From Rubrivivax sp. (GTDB lineage Bacteria; Pseudomonadota; Gammaproteobacteria; Burkholderiales; Burkholderiaceae_C), in contig JAEUPB010000110.1 of the NCBI GenBank assembly GCA_016789955.1, forward strand, positions 1 through 64,000: a stretch of 64,000 bases of DNA, read 5' to 3'. The notes under the pieces are model-generated. The model made no database searches, was not told where the DNA came from, and was given only the letters and a program-made list of their open reading frames with translations. A program made the position numbers and the translations under genes. Below are positions 59,901 to 64,000 of the stretch, piece after piece; positions within the stretch are counted from its first letter, which is position 1; the number at the start of each line of letters is the position of its first letter.

Positions 59901-60720
59901 GGCCGAGCACCTGCTCGCGCGGGCGGCCGAGCAGCCGGCACATCGCGGGGTTCAGGTCCTGCGTCACGCCGTCGAGGTCGATGAACCAGAAGCCCTCGGT
60001 GGTGTTGGCCAGCAGCAGGCCGATCAGCCGGTGGCGCTCGGCCGCCTCGCGGCGTGCGGCCTCGGCGGCGGCGGCGAGCGCCTGCGACTCGGCGGCGCGC
60101 GCCGCGTCGTCGACCCGCCGGCGGGCTGTCTGCAGCATGTGACGGCGCGACCGGAGCGCGCCGAACACGCCGACCGCCATGACCAGCGCCAGCTGGGCCG
60201 CCACCTGGCCGGCCTCGGCACGCGACAGCACGGTCAGGGCCACGGGGGTGGTGGCCGGCAGCGCATAGCCGATGGCTGCAACGATGTCGAAGCCCAGGAC
60301 CACCAGCGCGCCAACGACCAGCAGGCCCATCCCCAGGGTCAGCACGTACTCGGACTGCGGGGCGATCGCGCCTTGCAGCACCACCGCGTAGACACCCCAG
60401 CCCACGCCGTGCAGCACGGCATAGCCGCGGTAACGCCCGAGCCAGGTGGCCGCATCGGCCTTGCCAGCGGCGGCTGCCCGCACATGCAGGCTGGACAGCA
60501 GCAGTCGCCCGATCTGCATGACAACCAGAGCGGACAGCGCAGCCACCGGCAGCAACGGTTGCTGCAGTGGCCACAACAGCCAAGCCAGGCCAAACGAGAA
60601 CAGCGCACTCGCGGCGGCAGAACTCGGGCCCCCGTCCTGGTGCTGCTGCACCCGTTCTTCCAGCAACGCCTGCTCCAGCCGGGCGGAGGCCGGCTGCGGC
60701 GTTCCTGATTCGACACTCAT
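56998..60720 (-). CDS. Membrane hybrid histidine kinase with five PAS domains and C-terminal receiver
   Basis: A 1240-residue sensor kinase. A MASE-like membrane domain with about six helices spans residues about 36-210, followed by five PAS repeats starting near 251 (LLANTTEGFWFIDLDG), 375, 490, 615 and 735. HisKA has its phospho-His at H875 in SQMSHELRTPLN; the ATPase shows NAIKYNRRPG, DTGRGLSAAEL and GSGIGLALSRRL boxes. A Pro/Ala-rich linker leads to the receiver with D1165 (LILLDVQMPEMNG). There is no Hpt. It lies 138 bp downstream-facing from the PrpF operon and 356 bp from the divergent ABC importer; the output partner is not adjacent. Confidence 0.94.
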   Translation of the reverse strand: MSVESGTPQPASARLEQALLEERVQQHQDGGPSSAAASALFSFGLAWLLWPLQQPLLPVAALSALVVMQIGRLLLSSLHVRAAAAGKADAATWLGRYRGYAVLHGVGWGVYAVVLQGAIAPQSEYVLTLGMGLLVVGALVVLGFDIVAAIGYALPATTPVALTVLSRAEAGQVAAQLALVMAVGVFGALRSRRHMLQTARRRVDDAARAAESQALAAAAEAARREAAERHRLIGLLLANTTEGFWFIDLDGVTQDLNPAMCRLLGRPREQVLGHRASEFFEGESLATLRAQIERRRRGETSTYEIDIRRPDGSVVHCVNAATPLPDAEGRPAGSVGIWTDISEQRRHEEALRIYERVTNSISDPLSVIGEDLVYRMVNDAWCRVSGLAREQAVGRRSDEALPQGYNDARRRAWSECLALRQPRSVTSDVDLPALAGRIVETTYYPYDEPDGQRSVVVVHRDVTEREAGRRKLAEAAEYLQRTLNATGDGIFASDAEDAHQPVRYANEQMLRIWGIPAEKAATLTPADIMAAATPLFLHPERELQRVTRIVSGNLADESVVPLRDGRVITRRCEPALVGGRTIRVWSFRDITAESRALQVSLEREAEQRALLDAIPGFIARVDQNGVYTYVNRRLAALVGQEPEQIVGSRFGSIGDAGRLAPLEAMLQEALKGRTTTAEYRYQRDPEQPPTDVQVTVVPGVHPGTGAPAVYGFGIDISDLTRAQESLRAREAEQRALLESFPGYIGAVDGQLRYQFVNDALAHRIGRPAADVVGCTVEEVLGPELGAQIAADLRRAEAGERPQVDRHYPARGDLPELDLVVTHVAAPPRPDGRRLYYAFGIDITRRKRAEEALIAARDEAERANRAKSQFLSQMSHELRTPLNAILGLGQLLGSDPQRPLPPVQQGYADEMLRGARHLLELINDVLDLGRVESGHLGLETEAVALEPLVAETLALVRPLAQQRDVQLSTVSMPGLAVRADRRRLKQVLLNLISNAIKYNRRPGSVRIECRLDGARVRVGVRDTGRGLSAAELARLFEPFERLDAARRGVEGSGIGLALSRRLVEAMGGSLDVDSEPEVGSLFSFGLPMAEAPPRLEDPPAPAAAAAATPPVAGTPLVLYIEDNPVNVFVMEAMFERLPEYRLVCALTPAEGLQLARAEQPALILLDVQMPEMNGPEVLQRLRAREDTRAIPVVAVSADAMAENIAVMVDAGAAAYLTKPVELEDLVAALQRHARVVTAPRG

Positions 60721-61076
60721 TCTTGCTCGGCGTGCACGGCTCCCGTGACGGCGTCACGGCCGGCCGGGTGCTCGTTCGTCTCCCTGAGGGATCCCCGATC
60801 ATCTCCCGAGCAGCGGCGGTATCAGACTCCGAAGAGACCCGGGGTTGCGTCAGGTCAAGGATGCACCCGCCAGGGGCCATCGAGGCGCCCCGCGCACCAA
60901 GGCGGCGCCGCGGTGGCGCGCCCGGCCGGGCCGTTCCGGTGGCGGCATCCGATGGGTCGTGCGCCAGCCTGCCGTGGCACGGTCCCTGCTGTATCTCTGC
61001 TTGCATACCAGCAAGTGCACCAAATCCGTGAACGGCGCACCGCGCCACTCCCGACCCAACTTCCAGGAGCCGCCGC
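60721..61076. promoter_or_regulatory. Divergent region between the PAS kinase and the ABC importer
   Basis: 356 bp without a convincing gene. The only pattern noted is a short inverted repeat CTTGC-ATACCA-GCAAG at 61000-61015, about 60 bp before the importer start, a plausible small operator. No thiamine-type or other riboswitch was recognised although the importer belongs to the NMT1 group. A CAGGAG ribosome site precedes the ABC receptor start. Confidence 0.35.
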
Positions 61077-62072
61077 ATGACCGTGATCCGCCCCCCGTCC
61101 GCGACCCGCCGGCACCTGCTGCGGGCCGCCGCCGCTGCCGCCGCGCTCGGCGCCCCTTCCTGGCTGCGCGCGCAGGCCGGCCCGAAGATCCGCATCGGCT
61201 ACTGGCCGATCGCCGCCGGGCTCCCGCTGTACGCCGCGGTGGAGAAGGGCTACTTCAAGGAATCCGGGCTCGACGTGGAGGCGATCAAGTTCGCCGGCGC
61301 GCAGCAGGTGATGGAGGCGATGCTCTCGGGCCGCGCCGACGGCGCCGCCAACGGCACGGGTTCGGGCAACCTCGGCGTCGGCGAGATCGCGTCGCCGGGC
61401 CTGTACAAGATCATCGCCACGAACCCGAGCAACGTGAAGCACGTGCTCGACCAGTTCCTGGTGACCAAGGACAGCCCGGTGAAGAGCATCGCCGAGCTGA
61501 AGGGCAAGCGCGTCGTCTCCGGCCCCGGCATCCAGAACCGGACGCTGGCGATCGCGGTGCTCGAGCGCGCCGGTGCCGGCGGCACGCCCGTCACCGAGCT
61601 GCCGATCGGCCAGCACGTGGCCGCCATCGCGGCCGGACAGATCGACGCCTGCTACACGCTGGAGCCCACCGGCACCATCGGCCGCATGAACGGCACCACG
61701 CGCATGCTGGAGGCCGGCGTCATCGCGAAGTACATCCTCGGCGACCCGATGGCCCCGTGGCACGGCGGCTCGGCGGCACTCACCACCGAGTTCATCCGCA
61801 AGTACCCGGCCGAGACGAAGCGCTACATCGCCGCCTACGCGCGCGGCATCGAACTCGTGCGCAGCAAGCCCGACGAGGCACGCCAGTACCTGAAGGGCTA
61901 CACGGCGATCGAGGGCTCGCTCACCGGCGAGGTGCCGCTGGCCGCCTACATGCTCTACAACGAGTTCAAGCCGGCCGACATCGCCGCGTTCCAGAAGTTC
62001 TTCGACCTGTTCACCGAGAAGGGCGTGTTCGAGAAGAAGCTGTCGGTCGAATCCCTGATCTACAAAGGCTGA
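61077..62072 (+). CDS. ABC importer substrate-binding protein (NMT1/SsuA-like)
   Basis: A 331-residue receptor with a Tat-like signal (ATRRHLLRAAAAAAALGAPSWLRAQA). The NMT1/THI5-like fold is indicated by KIRIGYWPIAAGLPLYAAVEKGYFKESGLDVE, QQVMEAMLSGRADGAANG, SIAELKGKRVVSGPG and VAAIAAGQIDACYTLEPT. These receptors bind sulfonates, nitrate, taurine or pyrimidine precursors; the ligand here is open. It is followed by the permease and ATPase genes at 4-bp gaps, so the importer is complete. The ATG has CAGGAG 7 bp upstream. Confidence 0.9.
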   Translation: MTVIRPPSATRRHLLRAAAAAAALGAPSWLRAQAGPKIRIGYWPIAAGLPLYAAVEKGYFKESGLDVEAIKFAGAQQVMEAMLSGRADGAANGTGSGNLGVGEIASPGLYKIIATNPSNVKHVLDQFLVTKDSPVKSIAELKGKRVVSGPGIQNRTLAIAVLERAGAGGTPVTELPIGQHVAAIAAGQIDACYTLEPTGTIGRMNGTTRMLEAGVIAKYILGDPMAPWHGGSAALTTEFIRKYPAETKRYIAAYARGIELVRSKPDEARQYLKGYTAIEGSLTGEVPLAAYMLYNEFKPADIAAFQKFFDLFTEKGVFEKKLSVESLIYKG

Positions 62073-62076
62073 CCCG

Positions 62077-62847
62077 GTGGCCGCGCCCGCCGTGTCGCGT
62101 TGGGGCAAGGCCTTGCCCGTGCTCGGGCCGCTGGCGCTGTTCGTCGTGTGGGACCTGGTGGTGCGCGCGGGCCTCATCAAGGCGATCCTGCTGCCGCCGC
62201 CACTGGCCACGCTGGAGACGCTGGTGAGCGGCCTGATCGGCGGCTCGTTGCTGGCCGACTTCCTCGTCACCGTGGGCCGCACGCTCCAGGCCTTCCTGAT
62301 CGCCGCCGTGGTGGGCATGCCGCTGGGCGTGCTGCTGGGCAGCAACGAGCGCGCGTATCGCAGCGTGGAGTTCCTGATCGACTTCTTCCGCTCCACGCCC
62401 AGCTCGGCGCTGATCCCGCTGTTCCTGCTGATCTTCGGAACGTCCAACATCAACAAGGTCGCCATCGCCGCGTTCGGCGCGTTCCTGATCGTCGTGTTCA
62501 ACAGCGCCTACGGCGTGATCAACGCGCGCAAGCAGCGCGTGATGGCAGCACAGGTGATGGGCGCCAGCAAGGCGCAGATCTTCCGCGACGTGCTGGTGTG
62601 GGAGAGCCTGCAGCCGAGCTTCGTCGGGCTGCGCTCGGCGGTGTCGATGGCGCTGGTCATCGTGATCGTGGCCGAGATGTTCATCGGCTCCGACCAGGGC
62701 CTGGGCCACCGCATCATCGATGCGCAGCAGGTGCTGAACGTGAAGACGATGTACGCGGCCATCCTCGCCGCGGGCGCGCTGGGCTATGCGCTCAACGTGC
62801 TGTTCCTGCTGCTGGAGCGGCGCATCGTGCACTGGAGCGGGAGGTGA
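62077..62847 (+). CDS. ABC importer permease (SsuC/TauC-like)
   Basis: A 256-residue permease with six predicted helices. It has the family AGLIKAILLPPPLATLETL start, TLQAFLIAAVVGMPLGVLLG, and the EAA-type ATPase-contact loop AAQVMGASKAQIFRDVLVWESLQPSFVGLR. Start is a GTG at 62077, 4 bp after the receptor stop. It forms the membrane channel of this importer. Confidence 0.92.
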   Translation: MAAPAVSRWGKALPVLGPLALFVVWDLVVRAGLIKAILLPPPLATLETLVSGLIGGSLLADFLVTVGRTLQAFLIAAVVGMPLGVLLGSNERAYRSVEFLIDFFRSTPSSALIPLFLLIFGTSNINKVAIAAFGAFLIVVFNSAYGVINARKQRVMAAQVMGASKAQIFRDVLVWESLQPSFVGLRSAVSMALVIVIVAEMFIGSDQGLGHRIIDAQQVLNVKTMYAAILAAGALGYALNVLFLLLERRIVHWSGR

Positions 62848-62851
62848 CACC

Positions 62852-63673
62852 GTGAGCGCCGTCTTGAACGCCCCCGTGGTCGCCGACGTGCCGGCACCGC
62901 GATTCACGCCCGGCCCGGCGGGCACGCACATCACGATCCGCGGCCTCACGAAGCACTACGCCGGCTGGCCGCTGTACGAGCAGTTCGACCTCGACATTCC
63001 CAAGCACAAGATCGTCTCGGTGTTCGGGCCCAACGGCTGCGGCAAGAGCACGCTGATCAACATGATCGCCGGGCTCGTGCCCATCGACGCCGGCGAGATC
63101 CTGTTCGACGGCAAGACGCTGGCCGACACCAAGATCGGCTACGTGTTCCAGAACTACCGCGAGGCGATGTTCCCGTGGATGCGGACCATCGACAACATCG
63201 CCTACCCGTTGAAGCTCGAGGGTCGATCGAAGGCCGAGGTCGACCGCCGCATGGCCGAGCTGGTGGCGTCGTTCGACGTCAAGTTCGACCTCAACCGCTA
63301 CCCCTACGAGCTTTCCGGCGGGCAGCAGCAGACCGCGTCGATCATGCGCGCGCTGGCGCCCAACCCCGAGGTGCTGTTCCTCGACGAGCCGTTCTCGGCG
63401 CTGGACTTCGAGATGACCCTCTTCATCCGCGAGAAGCTGCAGGAGGTGTTCATGCAGACCGGCACCACGATGCTGCTGGTCTCGCACGACCTCGAGGAGG
63501 CCGTCTACCTCGCCGACGAGGTTCTGCTGCTGACCAAGCGCCCGACCAAGGTGGCCGAGATCCTGACCTACGCCGACGCGCGCCCGCGCACCGTGGCCAC
63601 GCTGTCGGAGCCGAGCTTCGTGGCCACCAAGAAGCGCAGTCTCGAGATCTTCCAGCGCGAAGTCCGGCGGTGA
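62852..63673 (+). CDS. ABC importer ATP-binding protein
   Basis: A 273-residue ATPase. Walker A is GPNGCGKST (59-67), Q-loop Q100 in YVFQNYR, signature LSGGQQQ (154-160), Walker B VLFLDEP, D-loop SALD and H-loop SHDLEEA (211-217). The residue after the signature is T161 where Arg is usual (QQQR). Start is a GTG (62852) just after the permease stop, giving a normal N-terminus. It powers the importer with the two preceding gene products. Confidence 0.93.
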   Translation: MSAVLNAPVVADVPAPRFTPGPAGTHITIRGLTKHYAGWPLYEQFDLDIPKHKIVSVFGPNGCGKSTLINMIAGLVPIDAGEILFDGKTLADTKIGYVFQNYREAMFPWMRTIDNIAYPLKLEGRSKAEVDRRMAELVASFDVKFDLNRYPYELSGGQQQTASIMRALAPNPEVLFLDEPFSALDFEMTLFIREKLQEVFMQTGTTMLLVSHDLEEAVYLADEVLLLTKRPTKVAEILTYADARPRTVATLSEPSFVATKKRSLEIFQREVRR

Positions 63674-63798
63674 GCTGACGCGGCGGCTCCGAGCCGCATG
63701 CGGGTTTTCGAGGGCACGGAAGGCGCTGGACACGGGCATCCGGTTTCCTAGACTCGGCCGCTTCCGCTTCCGCTACCGCGCGCAGTGCCACCCCGCCC

Positions 63799-64000
63799 AT
63801 GGCTACCGACCCCCGAACCCGACTCGTGCAGGTCGATGCGCTGCAGGCCTTCATCGATCGCGCGCTGCAGGCCGCGGGCATGCCGGCCGCCGATGCCGGG
63901 ATCACCGCCACGCTGATGTCGCAGGCCGACCTGCAGGGCTCCGACGGCCACGGCGTCATCCGCCTCGTGCCGTACCTGAAGCGCATCCGCTCGGGCGGCA
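63799..64000 (+). CDS. Ldh2/MDH-family malate/lactate-type dehydrogenase (partial)
   Basis: The first 67 residues of a gene cut by the right edge of the window. The sequence RLVQVDALQAFIDRALQAAGMPAADA, followed by LMSQADLQGSDGHGVIRLVPYL, matches the N-terminal helical domain of the NAD(P)-dependent Ldh2 family (malate, ureidoglycolate or lactate dehydrogenases, unrelated to classical Ldh). The DGHGV residues are the conserved substrate/cofactor region. Start chosen as the ATG at 63799. It follows the ABC importer by 125 bp and could act on the imported compound. Confidence 0.85.
   Translation, partial: MATDPRTRLVQVDALQAFIDRALQAAGMPAADAGITATLMSQADLQGSDGHGVIRLVPYLKRIRSGG

Noticed and set aside
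55648-60708. A 1686-codon open frame on the plus strand
   Set aside because: It is antisense to the PrpF operon and the five-PAS kinase, which have full motif sets. Its translation is His/Arg/Ala/Gly-rich low-complexity sequence, the usual shadow frame in GC-rich DNA.
60721-61076. Possible TPP-type riboswitch upstream of the NMT1-like importer
   Set aside because: The conserved CTGAGA and related thiamine-box segments are not found on either strand.

Overview
The window is very GC-rich (roughly 70% by eye), densely coded DNA with no rRNA, tRNA, CRISPR array or insertion sequence that I could recognise. The gene families point to a betaproteobacterium of the order Burkholderiales, probably near Rubrivivax, Methylibium or Piscinibacter: Bug-type (TctC) receptors and TctB/TctA permeases, orphan substrate-binding proteins, a PEP-CTERM surface protein, multi-PAS hybrid kinases and an infA-csp pair. 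The genus is an inference. Most of the window looks like chromosomal housekeeping and catabolic DNA rather than a mobile island.

Layout. 1-5.4 kb: MoxR ATPase (cut by the window edge), a PDZ-less HtrA-like protease, and a tightly overlapping run of TatD nuclease, inosine-type DNA glycosylase, spermidine-synthase-like protein and GspE-type ATPase. 5.5-7.6 kb: TctB-TctA permeases without an adjacent receptor, then a hairpin. 7.6-13.1 kb: a three-module lipoprotein, an MFS exporter with a fused C-terminal domain, a gamma-glutamyltransferase-like enzyme and an EamA transporter. 13.1-18.7 kb: locus A, an operon of a PEP-CTERM surface protein and a 97-residue helical protein, divergent from a large winged-helix/STAND-ATPase regulator. 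18.7-28.4 kb: GST, an atypical SDR, a penicillin-acylase-like lipoprotein, an S41-like protease, a zinc-ribbon protein, a second EamA transporter, quinone oxidoreductase, a DUF2189 membrane protein, nucleoside hydrolase and a cold-shock protein. 28.5-32 kb: IF-1 behind a long leader, an orphan ABC receptor and a methyltransferase.

32-37 kb: a two-PAS membrane protein overlapping a full hybrid histidine kinase. 36.8-44.3 kb: LysR regulator, GAF-like protein, flavin monooxygenase, VOC protein, alpha/beta hydrolase and a complete TRAP transporter, which together look like an uptake-plus-degradation unit for an aromatic acid. 44.3-47.6 kb: a secreted hydrolase, a PhnD-like cytosolic protein and a Bug receptor. 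47.6-54.2 kb: locus B, three unrecognised genes (a protein with atypical-kinase motifs, a 493-residue protein and a 171-residue helical protein) divergent from a second winged-helix/STAND regulator. 54.2-56.9 kb: a PrpB-like lyase, GntR regulator and PrpF-like isomerase, preceded by two identical CTGTCGACAG palindromes. 57-60.7 kb: a five-PAS hybrid kinase. 61-63.7 kb: an NMT1/SsuA-type ABC importer, then the start of an Ldh2-family dehydrogenase.

The most interesting signal is the parallel between loci A and B. Each pairs the same rare regulator architecture with divergent genes of unknown function, and the 97-residue protein of locus A aligns with residues 45-120 of the 493-residue protein of locus B (a DWK motif, then a LA[RK]DK motif 47 and 51 residues further on). 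This suggests a paralogous, apparently undescribed module. In locus B it includes a protein with kinase-like motifs (VVK, an EGxPL hinge, HDR, GGN, VDN).
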